Part shown: positions 53,605 through 62,633 of the stretch, piece after piece
How the letters are laid out: each line of letters begins with the position of its first letter
Position numbering within the stretch: the first letter of the stretch is position 1
Assembly: GCA_964388485.1 (NCBI GenBank)
Contig: CAYMAS010000001.1
Coordinates: 124,001-188,000 of the forward strand
Direction: 5' to 3'
From: JBCDKH01 sp964388485
Lineage (GTDB): Bacteria; Planctomycetota; Phycisphaerae; Tepidisphaerales; Tepidisphaeraceae
Length of the DNA: 64,000 nucleotides
Position numbers and translations under genes: made by a program
The notes under the pieces: model-generated
The model's input: the letters and a program-made list of their open reading frames with translations, nothing else
Databases searched by the model: none
What the model was told of the DNA's origin: nothing

Positions 53605-56223
53605 TCAAGAAGCTTCGAGTCGCTGCCGCAGCTGGCGGAGCAGGTCGTGAGCCTGCCGGGGTGTGAGGTCGTCGAGGTCGCAGCCGGTCAGGTCGTCGAT
53701 CACGGCCTGCACCTCCGGAGGCGTGCCGCCGAACAGGAACATCTGAGCCGCGTCCGTCTGCGGCACCGAGGACGGTTCGTCGTCGCCGTGAGACACCTTG
53801 AGGCGTTGGAGCAACTCGTGAGCCCGGTCCGTGACGGCCCTTGGCACTCCCGCGAGCTTGGCCACCTGGATGCCGAACGATTGGCCCGCGGCACCGTCGA
53901 GGACGCGGTGCGTGAAGACGATCCCGCCGTCCCACTCACGCACGCCCGCCGACAGATTGCCAACGCCGGGAAGTTCGTCGGCGAGGCGCGTCAGTTCGTG
54001 GTAGTGCGTGGCAAAGAGCGACCGGCTGCCGACGACCTTGGCGAGGTGTTCGGCGATGGCCCAGGCGAGCGACAGGCCGTCAAGCGTGCTCGTGCCGCGG
54101 CCGACTTCGTCGAGGATGACGAGGCTGCGATCGGTCGCGTTGTTGAGAAGATTGGCCGATTCTGTCATCTCAACCATGAACGTCGAGTGCCCCGCGTGCA
54201 GCTCGTCGCTGGCCCCGACGCGGACGAAGAGTCGATCACAGACGCCAAGTGTCGCCGACTTAGCCGGCACGTCGCTGCCGATCTGGGCGAGCAGGACGAT
54301 CAGCGCGACCTGCCGGATGAACGTGCTCTTGCCCGCCATGTTCGGCCCAGTGATGAGGCGGAGCGTGTCGGTCTCGTTGAGCGTGATTGGGTTAGCGACG
54401 AACTCGCTGCCGAGCTTTTGCTCGAGCACGGGGTGTCGGCCGTCTTCTACAAGGAGTCGCCGCGACTCGTCCACCGTCGGCCGGCAGTAGTGTCGTGCCA
54501 TCGACACCGACGCGAGCCCGGCCAGCACGTCAACGCGAGCCAGACCGGCGGCGAGGGTTTGGAACGACTCGACGTGCGGCAGCAGCTCGTTTCGCACCTG
54601 CTCAAACAACGCCTGCTCCAACTCCGCCGCCTTGCCTTCGGCACCGACGGCGATTTCTTCATGAGCCGACAGCTCTTCGGTGACGAATCGCTCAGCGTTC
54701 TTCGTGCTCTGCCGCCTGGCCCACTCGGGCGGCACCTTGTCGGCGTGTGGCTTGGTCACTTCGACGTAGTAGCCGAAGACGCGGTTGTAGCCGATCTTGA
54801 GGCTCGGGATCTCGTGCGATGCCGACAGCTTGGCCTGATATTCGGCGAGCCACTGCTTGCCGTCGCGACCGACGTTGCGAAGCTGATCGAGTTCGGCGTT
54901 GAATCCCGCCGCGATGACGTTGCCGTCACGCAGAACCGCCGGCGGCTCATTTGTGATCGCCTTCTTGAGAAAAGCCGCCTGATCCTTTGCAAAGCCGGCG
55001 AAGTTCGGCAGAGTTCCCGATGCGGCGGGAAGATCCTCGAGCGATTGAAGCAAAGCCGGCACGCCCTGCAAGCACGAACGTAAGGCCGCCAGATCGCGGG
55101 GTCCGGCCCGATTGACCGCCAAACGGCCGACGATCCGCTCGACGTCGCACATCGCGTCGAGACGTTCCCGCACTTGTTCTAATCGACTCGGCGACTGCCG
55201 CAGCGTCGCCACCGCGTCCTGCCGTTCGTTAATCGCCTTGACGTCTGTCAGTGGCGACCGCAGCCAGTCGCGGAGCATCCGTCCGCCCATCGGCGTCTTG
55301 GTCCGATCAATGGCCGCGAGCAACGAGCCGTCGGTCGAGTTGCCGCGGATGGTGCGGTCGATCTCCAGATTCCGCCACGACGCCGGGTCGATTCGCAGGT
55401 AGTCGGCCGGCTCGTGTCGGCGGGGCGGCTGAACGTGCTCGGCTTTACTGCGTTGCGTCTCTTCGAGGTAACTCAATACGGCACCCGTTGCCGCGACGGC
55501 CGGGTCGTCGTCATCGAAGCCGAAGCCTGCCGCGGTCGAGACGCCCCAATGCCGCTGCAGCTCTTCGAGTCCGTGCCGATCCGTGAATTGCCAGCCGGGG
55601 CGATTGACTGTGCCGCTGACGCCGCGTCCCCGCAGCAGGTGGGCGACGGGATGCTCCTCGCCGCCGGGGGTCTCCGGCACCAGCACTTCTGCCGGTCCGA
55701 GCCGCGCCGCCTCGTCGAGCAGTTCCGTCTCGCTGCCACTCGCCGCCAGCAGCTTGCCGGTCGACAAGTCCGCCCACGCCAGACCAACCCGTGGCTCACG
55801 CCCTTTGCCGAACGCCACCGCCGCCAGATACGCCGCCGTCTTGCTCTCGAGCATCGGCTCGTCCGTCAGCGTGCCGGGCGTGACCAGCCGCGTCACGTCC
55901 CGCTTCACCAGCCCCTTGGCCTGCTTGGCATCTTCGACCTGCTCGCAAATCGCCACGCGGTGTCCGGCGACGATCATTCGCTTGAGGTAGTTGTCGAGCT
56001 GGTGATAAGGCACGCCCGCCATCGGCACCTTGTCCTGCCGACTCGTCAGCGTGATGCCCAGCGTCCGGCTGCAGAGCTTGGCGTCGTCGTGAAAGACTTC
56101 GTAGAAGTCGCCCATGCGGAAGAACAGGACGTAGCCGGGATGCTTGTCCTTGAACGCCTGGTACTGCCGCATCGCGGGCGACAGCTTCTTCTCCGTTACC
56201 GTCGTCTCCTTCACAGCCGACAT
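53605..56223 (-). CDS. mutS: DNA mismatch repair ATPase MutS
   Basis: The 872-residue protein has the mismatch-reading GDFYEVF near residue 39 (Phe-x-Glu intercalation motif). The connector, lever and clamp regions carry PMGGRMLRDWLRSPL. The ABC ATPase has Walker A GPNMAGKST near 625, the signature STFMVEM and DEVGRGTSTLDGLSLAWAI, followed by TATHYHEL-like LFATHYHEL. It starts DNA mismatch repair with MutL, which is not in the window. The loop ASDELHAGHS replaces the usual ASDDLAGGRS-type loop; probably tolerated. Confidence 0.97.
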   Translation of the reverse strand: MSAVKETTVTEKKLSPAMRQYQAFKDKHPGYVLFFRMGDFYEVFHDDAKLCSRTLGITLTSRQDKVPMAGVPYHQLDNYLKRMIVAGHRVAICEQVEDAKQAKGLVKRDVTRLVTPGTLTDEPMLESKTAAYLAAVAFGKGREPRVGLAWADLSTGKLLAASGSETELLDEAARLGPAEVLVPETPGGEEHPVAHLLRGRGVSGTVNRPGWQFTDRHGLEELQRHWGVSTAAGFGFDDDDPAVAATGAVLSYLEETQRSKAEHVQPPRRHEPADYLRIDPASWRNLEIDRTIRGNSTDGSLLAAIDRTKTPMGGRMLRDWLRSPLTDVKAINERQDAVATLRQSPSRLEQVRERLDAMCDVERIVGRLAVNRAGPRDLAALRSCLQGVPALLQSLEDLPAASGTLPNFAGFAKDQAAFLKKAITNEPPAVLRDGNVIAAGFNAELDQLRNVGRDGKQWLAEYQAKLSASHEIPSLKIGYNRVFGYYVEVTKPHADKVPPEWARRQSTKNAERFVTEELSAHEEIAVGAEGKAAELEQALFEQVRNELLPHVESFQTLAAGLARVDVLAGLASVSMARHYCRPTVDESRRLLVEDGRHPVLEQKLGSEFVANPITLNETDTLRLITGPNMAGKSTFIRQVALIVLLAQIGSDVPAKSATLGVCDRLFVRVGASDELHAGHSTFMVEMTESANLLNNATDRSLVILDEVGRGTSTLDGLSLAWAIAEHLAKVVGSRSLFATHYHELTRLADELPGVGNLSAGVREWDGGIVFTHRVLDGAAGQSFGIQVAKLAGVPRAVTDRAHELLQRLKVSHGDDEPSSVPQTDAAQMFLFGGTPPEVQAVIDDLTGCDLDDLTPRQAHDLLRQLRQRLEAS

Positions 56224-56284
56224 CGCCCGCAGCGTACGGTGCCTGTCCGGAAGCGGCGCGACTTCGCCCGATCCACGACACAGC

Positions 56285-57046
56285 CTACGACGTCGACGCC
56301 TCGTGTTCTGTGGGCCAGCGATGACGCAGGCCCACGCTCAGGATCAAGTAGAAGGCCGGATAGATCAACGACAACAGCACCAACCAGCCCGGCACATCTG
56401 CGGGAAACCAGGGCAGCATGCAGATCAGCAGCAATGCCCAGGCGTACGACCCGCCGAGGACGGGCAGCTTCCAACGGCGCGGGGCCAAGTTCGGGTAGAT
56501 CAACCAGACGGGCGACACCGTCATCAAGGCCAGAGCGAGAAGAGCGATGCCGTTGATCCAGAGGCCGACCTCGCCCAGCAACGCTGCCGACAGGCCCGCG
56601 TAGAGAGCGACGATGTTCCAATAGCTCGGGAAGCCGCGGAAGAAGCCGGCCGCCTCGTCCTTGGCGTGCTTGTGGGCAAAGCCCAGCAGCGACGCGATCA
56701 TCGGCACGACCACCCACAGTCCCGCAATCATCGTGTTGCCGCCGGGCATCCAGCCCATGCGCCAGATCAGCAGCAAGGGCAGGAACGTGAAGCCGATGTA
56801 GTCGACAAGGTCATCGATGGTGCGACCGTCGACATTGGCCGCGTTGTGCTTGATGTCGACCTTGCGTGCGAACGGCCCGTCGATGGCGTCGACGACGGTC
56901 GCCGCGATGAACCAGACGAACACGAGCCAAGCCCGCGGCTCGGCCCGAGTCAGCTCCGCCGCCGCCAGGAACATGAAGACGATGCCGCTGGCCGTCAGGA
57001 CGTGGACGGCATATGCAGCGACGACTTGGCCACGGTTCTCCGTCAT
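56285..57046 (-). CDS. pcs: CDP-alcohol phosphatidyltransferase, phosphatidylcholine synthase-like
   Basis: The 253-residue membrane protein contains the CDP-alcohol motif with spacing D-x2-D-G-x2-A-R near VDAIDGPFARKVDI. A second acidic cluster VDGRTIDDLVDY then replaces the usual Gx3Dx3D. This arrangement is that of bacterial Pcs, which makes phosphatidylcholine directly from CDP-diacylglycerol and choline. Eight or so helices follow (FTFLPLLLIWRMGWM, NIVALYAGLSAALLG). It overlaps the upstream EEP gene by 4 nt. Choline uptake genes are not in the window, so the substrate is inference from motif. Confidence 0.8.
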   Translation of the reverse strand: MTENRGQVVAAYAVHVLTASGIVFMFLAAAELTRAEPRAWLVFVWFIAATVVDAIDGPFARKVDIKHNAANVDGRTIDDLVDYIGFTFLPLLLIWRMGWMPGGNTMIAGLWVVVPMIASLLGFAHKHAKDEAAGFFRGFPSYWNIVALYAGLSAALLGEVGLWINGIALLALALMTVSPVWLIYPNLAPRRWKLPVLGGSYAWALLLICMLPWFPADVPGWLVLLSLIYPAFYLILSVGLRHRWPTEHEASTS

Positions 57047-58284
57047 GGCGAGTTCACCGGGTGCTTGACATCGTCCTCGTCGGCTTCGGAGGAGGCGTCG
57101 TGACGCAGATGGCCGCTCTCTTCGCCGTCGTCTTCGCGTTCCTTTTGCTGCTCGATGAGTTCACCCGCTTCTTCACGGTCGTCCTCGTCGACGTCGTGTC
57201 GCGGCTGATCTTGCTCGGCCTCGGGTTCGAGCGCGACAGCCAGGTAGACCGGGAAGTGGTCGCTGCCGACGTAATCGAGCCGCCGCATCTCCACGAGGCG
57301 GAAGCGGCGGTCGACGAAGAAGTGGTCGAGCGGGAACCGGACCCACCAGTGCTCCGCGTGGAACGTGTTGAACAACCCTCGCCCGCGTCTGGGGTCGAGC
57401 AACCCGCCGACCCGAAGGAACAGGTCGGTGGTGCGACTCCAGGCCACGTCGTTCATGTCGCCGCAAACGATGGTCGGCAGAGCGTCGGGCTCCTGCTTCG
57501 GATCTTCCTCGCGGGCCCGCTCGATGCGTCGGGCCATGACCGTCAGTTCCGCGTCGCGAGCCGACGACGAATCGTCTTCCTGCGGTGCCGGCGGCCTGGG
57601 GTGGAGCACGTGGACGCGGATCGGCCGACCGTTGGCAAGCTCTACCGTCATGTGAATGCTCGGCACGTCGTCCTGCACGACGTTTTCGACCGTCACGTCG
57701 CTGATCGGCAAACGGCTCCAGACGGCCATGCCGTAGTAGTTGTCCTGCGGGACGTGAACCGTGTGCGGGTGCGTCTCAGCGAGCAGCTGGTGGATTTCGT
57801 CGACCCACTGCTGCGTCGTCTCCGCGCAAGCGACGATGTCTGCGGTCTCCTGGCCGATCACGCCTCGCCACAGGTCGTACGCGTCGTTCTCCTCGAGCAC
57901 GTTGCTGATGAGCAGCCGGATGACATCATCGTCAGCGTCTGAATCGAGATCCTCGGCCTTGTCACGAACGCGGATGTCCGTGACACGGGAGCCCGCATAG
58001 GGCCACACCCACGCCGCCTGTCGGCATGCGACGCCGAGCATTGCCGCCGGGACGAGCCAGTCGTACCAGTCCATGCCGCTACGCCGCTCCAGCAGCGGGT
58101 AGATCGCAGCAATCAAGAGCGCCAGCACGATGATCTGGAGCCGCGGGAAATCCCACATCCTCGCCAGCCAGTGGGGCAGACTCGTCTCGCTCAGGATCGT
58201 GGCGATGACGAACAACAGGCCGAACAGCACAGCCACCCAGCGAAGCCCGGCTACGAGGATCCAAAGCAGGTCGAGCGGCTCCAC
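57043..58284 (-). CDS. Endonuclease/exonuclease/phosphatase-fold membrane protein
   Basis: The 413-residue protein has three N-terminal helices (VLFGLLFVIATIL, IIVLALLIAAIYPLL and a third near WLVPAAMLGVA) and an EEP domain with LISNVLEEN at its start, PTIVCGDMNDVAWS in the middle and VGSDHFPVYLAVAL at the end. The D-H pair is the catalytic base. A charged tail (DVDEDDREEAGELIEQQKER) follows. Coupling to a phosphatidylcholine-synthase-like gene hints at phospholipid or sphingomyelin hydrolysis, but EEP folds also act on DNA. Confidence 0.78.
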   Translation of the reverse strand: MEPLDLLWILVAGLRWVAVLFGLLFVIATILSETSLPHWLARMWDFPRLQIIVLALLIAAIYPLLERRSGMDWYDWLVPAAMLGVACRQAAWVWPYAGSRVTDIRVRDKAEDLDSDADDDVIRLLISNVLEENDAYDLWRGVIGQETADIVACAETTQQWVDEIHQLLAETHPHTVHVPQDNYYGMAVWSRLPISDVTVENVVQDDVPSIHMTVELANGRPIRVHVLHPRPPAPQEDDSSSARDAELTVMARRIERAREEDPKQEPDALPTIVCGDMNDVAWSRTTDLFLRVGGLLDPRRGRGLFNTFHAEHWWVRFPLDHFFVDRRFRLVEMRRLDYVGSDHFPVYLAVALEPEAEQDQPRHDVDEDDREEAGELIEQQKEREDDGEESGHLRHDASSEADEDDVKHPVNSP

Positions 58285-58342
58285 GATGAACGTTGTAGGC
58301 GACGAGTCTCCACATCGGAACGGCCGGTCAAGCCGAGATTAC

Positions 58343-59143
58343 TCACTCGCTGATGGCGAACCAGACGCCTTGGCTGGCCGGGGCTGGCTTCAGGAAGACG
58401 TCGTTGAAGTCCGGATCAAACGAGTCCGGCACGTCGAGCCAGCGGCGGCCATCGACTTCGACCGCTTCCAGCACCGCCAGCGGGACGAACCGCGCGGCAC
58501 CATGGCCGAGGGCGACCTGGATGCCGTCGCCGTGACGTTCGGCGATCTGCGAAGGCTTGTGGAGCAGGTCAGCGAGGATGGCGTCGTTGTTGTGATCGAT
58601 CAGCCGGGGCATCGGCACGTCGGGCATCTCCGTCAGCGGATTGAAGTCGCCATCGGCGGGTTCGGGCCAGTCGACCATCGGCCGGGTCCCGTAGCCGAGG
58701 CGGGTGCGGAAGCTCTCCACGTTGCCCGGCGGCCAGGCGTTTCTGGCTGTGTCTTGCTGCACCACCGGGTCCTGCTCGGCCGGGCAGAACCACGTCTCAC
58801 CCTCCTCCAGAAGCCCGACAAGCCAAAGCTGGCCGAGCCACAGAGGTCGCTTGGGCTCGTCTTCAGCCGTGTCATCGTTGAACGCCAGCTGGTTGCGACT
58901 GGCGACGTAGTTGAATTGCTTCCAACCGTTGGTGTAGCCCAGGGGCAGCCGGCCGTTGTGATCAGAGGCATAGAAGCCCATGGCACCATGGTTCTGCTTG
59001 AGGTTGGCCAGGCAGACCGTCTTGATTGCGGAGTTGCGAGCCCGAGACAAGATCGGCAGCAGGATGCCCACCAACACGGCGATGATGCCGATGACGACCA
59101 GGAGTTCGACCAGCGTGAAGGCGGCAGGGGCAGTACGTCTCAC
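58343..59143 (-). CDS. Type II pseudopilin-like protein with methylation signal
   Basis: The 266-residue protein starts with the prepilin signal: charged RRTAP then AFTLVELLVVIGIIAVLVG, cleaved before the Phe, where the +5 Glu (VEL) is conserved. The body has a globular beta-rich domain (WLGQLWLVGLLEEGETWF) of the G-type pseudopilin family common in planctomycetes. It lies alone, without other secretion genes, as is usual there. The exact partner system (T2SS or type IV pili) cannot be told. Confidence 0.83.
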   Translation of the reverse strand: MRRTAPAAFTLVELLVVIGIIAVLVGILLPILSRARNSAIKTVCLANLKQNHGAMGFYASDHNGRLPLGYTNGWKQFNYVASRNQLAFNDDTAEDEPKRPLWLGQLWLVGLLEEGETWFCPAEQDPVVQQDTARNAWPPGNVESFRTRLGYGTRPMVDWPEPADGDFNPLTEMPDVPMPRLIDHNNDAILADLLHKPSQIAERHGDGIQVALGHGAARFVPLAVLEAVEVDGRRWLDVPDSFDPDFNDVFLKPAPASQGVWFAISE

Positions 59144-59152
59144 GCCCGCAGT

Positions 59153-59869
59153 CTAAGCCGATGCCACCGGCTCGCCGTCCGGCACAGCTCGCGGCGTCGC
59201 GGGCATCAGCAAGTCGGCGGCCTCCTCATCGAGCTTCTCCTTGAATGGCACCAGCAGTTTCACGATCTGCTGCAAGACCCGAATCTGGCTCTGCGTTGCA
59301 TCCAGTTCCGCCACGAGATTATCGTCGTAATGATCCAGCAGCGGCCTCGTCTGCTCTTCGTAAACCACCATGCGACGGCGGATGACATCGTCTTTGGCAT
59401 CGTCGACGCGGTTTTCCTTGAACGCCCGACGCTTGAGCCGCTCGACCATCTTTTCGAAGTCTGCCTTGAGGTGGATGATCTTGATGACCTCGATCGTGTC
59501 CTCCAGCAGCTTGGCCTGACGCACGCTCCGCGGCACGCCGTCGAGGATGAGCATTTCCGTTTCAGGATGAAACTGGTTGATCATCTCCATGCCGCGAATG
59601 AATTGCCGCCAGACGTCGATGGTGAATTCGTCAGGGACGAGTTCGCCGTGACTGGCGTATTCCCAGAAGACGCGGCCGGCGTGCGATTGGAGGTCGAGGC
59701 TGCGGAAGATGTCGCCCGTTGCCGAGTGGAAGAAGCCGGGAATGGTCGCCAGGATCTTGCCCTGCGTTCCCTTGCCGCTGCCGGGCGGGCCGAAGAGAAG
59801 GATTGCCTTGTACCGTTGAGCCGGCGGCTCGCTTGGAAGAGGGGTGGCGTTGCGGGACACGTCATCCAT
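59153..59869 (-). CDS. adk: Adenylate kinase-like nucleoside monophosphate kinase
   Basis: The 238-residue protein has the P-loop GPPGSGKGTQGK (residues 27-38), the NMP-binding TGDIFR, DEFTID, LDGVPRS (for FPR/T) and RRAFKENRVDDAKDDVIRRR in the lid region. The Cys-rich zinc lid of many adenylate kinases is absent. LDGVPRS is unusual; LDGFPRT is the norm. It is therefore probably an Adk or a paralogue acting on another nucleotide. The ATG at 59869 overlaps the ZIP-like stop by 8 bases. Confidence 0.8.
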   Translation of the reverse strand: MDDVSRNATPLPSEPPAQRYKAILLFGPPGSGKGTQGKILATIPGFFHSATGDIFRSLDLQSHAGRVFWEYASHGELVPDEFTIDVWRQFIRGMEMINQFHPETEMLILDGVPRSVRQAKLLEDTIEVIKIIHLKADFEKMVERLKRRAFKENRVDDAKDDVIRRRMVVYEEQTRPLLDHYDDNLVAELDATQSQIRVLQQIVKLLVPFKEKLDEEAADLLMPATPRAVPDGEPVASA

Positions 59870-60671
59870 GCCCCGACTCTACCACGTTCGAGGCTTTATG
59901 CCCGGCATCATGTACAGGTTCCTGGCCCGGTATCATGAGCAGCAACGCCGTGAACCCGACGGCTCCGAGGGCGAAGGCCCAGAACCGACTCTCGCGTTCA
60001 GCCGGCAGTTCCTCCTTGAGGACGTTCAGGACGGTCGCGCCACACAGGAAGCCGAAGAGCATCGCCACCGCGGCATCGGGCACTGAGACAAAGACGCCGA
60101 TCCCCCAGCCGACAAGGGTCGCAGCTGCCAAGATCCACCGACCGCGGTGTCGATAGACGTGCTGATGATGCTCCCGCAGGCCCTTGTCGTTGACGAGAAA
60201 GTGCAAGCTCATAGCCACTGCAAAGAGCCACATCTCGCCGATCTGGTAATCGGCTTCGCGAACGAGCAGGTAGCTGATGAGAACGTTGTAAAATGCGAAG
60301 CTGCCGATGTGGATCCAGAAGATGCCGGTCGGTGCAGCCTTCTTGTCGTCACTCCCATCGCTCGACCTCCCGCGGCCGCATTTGAGCGCGAAGCGTTCGA
60401 GGCCGTAGAACGTGCCGAGACCCAGCAACGCCAACAGATAAACTGGCTCGTGCAGCCATGCAGGCACCCAATCCTGGTCGAGTGCCTTGGCGAAGTGCTC
60501 GGCTTCGGGCAGCAGGTGGACGAACACGTACGCGACGCTCGTCCCGCCCGCCGCACTCAACCACGCCGACCGCGGCAGCCGATCGAGAAACCGCAACCGG
60601 CCGCCGAAGATGTGGATCAGAGCGAAGAGCACGGCGATCGGCAACGCCATCCATTCTGAAGCGGCGGGCAT
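59862..60671 (-). CDS. ZIP-like polytopic membrane protein
   Basis: The 269-residue protein has about eight helices. GGTSVAYVFVHLLPEAEH resembles ZIP helix 4 (H-x3-E), and GFLCGATVLNVLKEELPAER resembles helix 5 with conserved Glu pairs. A loop between helices 3 and 4 holds charged GRGRSSDGSDDKK. A zinc/iron transporter is the nearest family by pattern, but the characteristic HxH metal ligands are incomplete, so the role is uncertain. ATG at 60671, four helices from a basic head. Confidence 0.68.
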   Translation of the reverse strand: MPAASEWMALPIAVLFALIHIFGGRLRFLDRLPRSAWLSAAGGTSVAYVFVHLLPEAEHFAKALDQDWVPAWLHEPVYLLALLGLGTFYGLERFALKCGRGRSSDGSDDKKAAPTGIFWIHIGSFAFYNVLISYLLVREADYQIGEMWLFAVAMSLHFLVNDKGLREHHQHVYRHRGRWILAAATLVGWGIGVFVSVPDAAVAMLFGFLCGATVLNVLKEELPAERESRFWAFALGAVGFTALLLMIPGQEPVHDAGHKASNVVESGHG

Positions 60672-60718
60672 GGTCGATCTTATCGACAAGCCCCGACATC
60701 GCTCGTCTAAGGTCAGCC

Positions 60719-62494
60719 GTGCGGGCGACGATTCTGCTGCTCGTCGTTGCGGCCAGCTGCTTCGCCCTGGCGACGAGCGATCTGCAGTGGCGTCACGCCG
60801 AGCCGCCGAGGACTGATCTCTATCTCGATCTGTCAGCCAGCACACGCGGTGCCTGGTGGCGACAGCTGGAACGGCAGGCAGAGCTTGAAGCGTTGACCAC
60901 CGGACGGATCTACGTCTTCAGCAGCGAGGCTGTCGAAGCGAACTGGCCGGTAGACGTGGCGGAGATCGCCAGCCGGCAGACGCGTCTGGAGATTGCCGCC
61001 GATGCCGATGTCGCCGTGGTCCTGACGGACGGGCAGCTGGAGATGACGTCACCGCTGCCGGTGCACGTGGTGCTCGATCCTGCGTTGGATCAGCCGGCGG
61101 ACCGGGCGGCGAAGCGGCTGTTTCGGGAGGGCGAGCGTGTCGTTCGCGAGACGCGAGAGGAGACGAATGTCGCGATCGAGCCTGAAGCAGTGACATTCGA
61201 CGTGGCAGGGCGGGACCGTTGGCCCGAGAACGACAAGTTGACCGTGCCGGCGGCGGTGGATCGCGAGCCGGCGGTGCTCGTGGTAACCGACAGAGCCACG
61301 CCGGCCAGACCGCTGCGTCAGCATCTGGCGGCGGGCGGGCTGGTCATCTACGCGACGCCGGACGTGCCGACGCGGGCGGTGGAGGCGTTGCTGCCGATCA
61401 CCTTCGAGCCGCCGAAGGTCGCGGACGATTGGGTGATTCTCGTCGACGTCAGCGGCAGCACGGCGGACCGGGCGGAGGCGTTTCACCAGGCGTTGCAGGT
61501 CACGCTCGACGCATTGCCGGAGGCGGCGACGGTGCGGGTTGGAGCCTTCGCGTCGGGCGTGACGTGGCTCGATGCCGGTGCCCCGCTGCCGACGCCGCGT
61601 GGGCCGACGAATCTGGACCATGCATTGGCGGCGGAACAAGTCGTTGCCGCCGATCAGGTGCTGCTCATCACAGATGCAGCGGCTGCCATCTCGGATCCGC
61701 CCGATCTTGCGAAAGATCTGCACGTCCTGCATCTAGGTGATGGCCCGTCCGCTAGTGTCGCCGCGCTGGCGACGACGGTGCGGATCGTGGGCAACGACCT
61801 TCGCTTGGCCGCCGAAGCCGCGGTTCGGGCGGTCGTCGCTTCCGAGCTACAAACAACGCCGACGCTGCTGCGGCTCGATGCGATGGAGACGATCGTCACC
61901 CCGTGGCGAGCAGCGTGGCCGAAGGAGCAATCGAAGGTGCTGGCCCGCGAGCCTGTCGTGGCCGCTTCGTGGCAGGTCGGGCCGGGACGCGTCGTGGCGG
62001 TGCCGGCGACGGTTTCGCGTGACGTGCTCGATGGCATCGCTCGCGAGCAGGCATCGGCGGTCGAAACGGTCGACGTCGAGTGGGAGCACGGCCCGAAGCT
62101 GGCGGTGCGGGTTCAGACAACGACGGCCGGGCGGGTCGTCCTGCACCTCGGCAACCGTGCTGCCGAAGCGTCTCTCGTTGGGCCCGGTTTGTGGCGAGCG
62201 ATGTTGGACGCTCCACGCGAGGCCGGTGTCGCGGTGGTGCAGGTAGACGGTGAGGTCGTTGAACGTCGTGCCGTTGCCGACGCCTACGCGGAGGAGTTCG
62301 TCGCCATCGGCAACAATCGGTCCGCGGCCGAGGCGATCGCGAGCCGGACGGGCGGCAGCGCCGTCTCGGACCTGGTCGACCTTCGACTGCCACAGCGACA
62401 AGTCGCGACGAAGTTGACGCCATGGTTCGCGATGATCGGCAGTGTGTCAGCCGTCGTCGCGGCGTGGCGTCTGGCCGGACCCTGGCGGAGGTGA
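60719..62494 (+). CDS. VWA-domain exported membrane protein
   Basis: The 591-residue protein (GTG start, ribosome site AAGG) has a signal peptide (ATILLLVVAASCFALATS), a beta-rich region, then a von Willebrand factor A domain with the MIDAS DVSGSTADRAE at residue 243. A TD(A) loop is seen in LLITDAAAAIS. A glutamine-amidotransferase-like segment precedes (HLAAGGLVIYATPD). It ends with one helix (LTPWFAMIGSVSAVVAAWRL). Proteins of this kind belong to BatA-type clusters with MoxR ATPases; no moxR is close. Confidence 0.78.
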   Translation: MRATILLLVVAASCFALATSDLQWRHAEPPRTDLYLDLSASTRGAWWRQLERQAELEALTTGRIYVFSSEAVEANWPVDVAEIASRQTRLEIAADADVAVVLTDGQLEMTSPLPVHVVLDPALDQPADRAAKRLFREGERVVRETREETNVAIEPEAVTFDVAGRDRWPENDKLTVPAAVDREPAVLVVTDRATPARPLRQHLAAGGLVIYATPDVPTRAVEALLPITFEPPKVADDWVILVDVSGSTADRAEAFHQALQVTLDALPEAATVRVGAFASGVTWLDAGAPLPTPRGPTNLDHALAAEQVVAADQVLLITDAAAAISDPPDLAKDLHVLHLGDGPSASVAALATTVRIVGNDLRLAAEAAVRAVVASELQTTPTLLRLDAMETIVTPWRAAWPKEQSKVLAREPVVAASWQVGPGRVVAVPATVSRDVLDGIAREQASAVETVDVEWEHGPKLAVRVQTTTAGRVVLHLGNRAAEASLVGPGLWRAMLDAPREAGVAVVQVDGEVVERRAVADAYAEEFVAIGNNRSAAEAIASRTGGSAVSDLVDLRLPQRQVATKLTPWFAMIGSVSAVVAAWRLAGPWRR

Positions 62495-62505
62495 TCCGAA
62501 GACCC

Positions 62506-62592
62506 GGAGCGGCGGCACTTGTGCCGCGGTTCTGCGAGCGATAGCAGTTCAATGCGGTAGATCCAGACTCGCGGCACCAGTGCCGCCGCTCC
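62506..62592. repeat. Paired inverted palindromes, family D
   Basis: Unit 1 (62506-62529), GGAGCGGCGGCACTTGTGCC-GCGG, and unit 2 (62570-62592), its inverse with one change, each contain an inner palindrome and are 40 bases apart. They lie between the VWA gene and murD on the same strand, the one case here where such a pair is not between convergent genes apart from family C. Confidence 0.82.
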
Positions 62593-62633
62593 ATCGCCGC
62601 GTGGTGCGTCAGAAGGTTGACGTAGCCTGCCTC

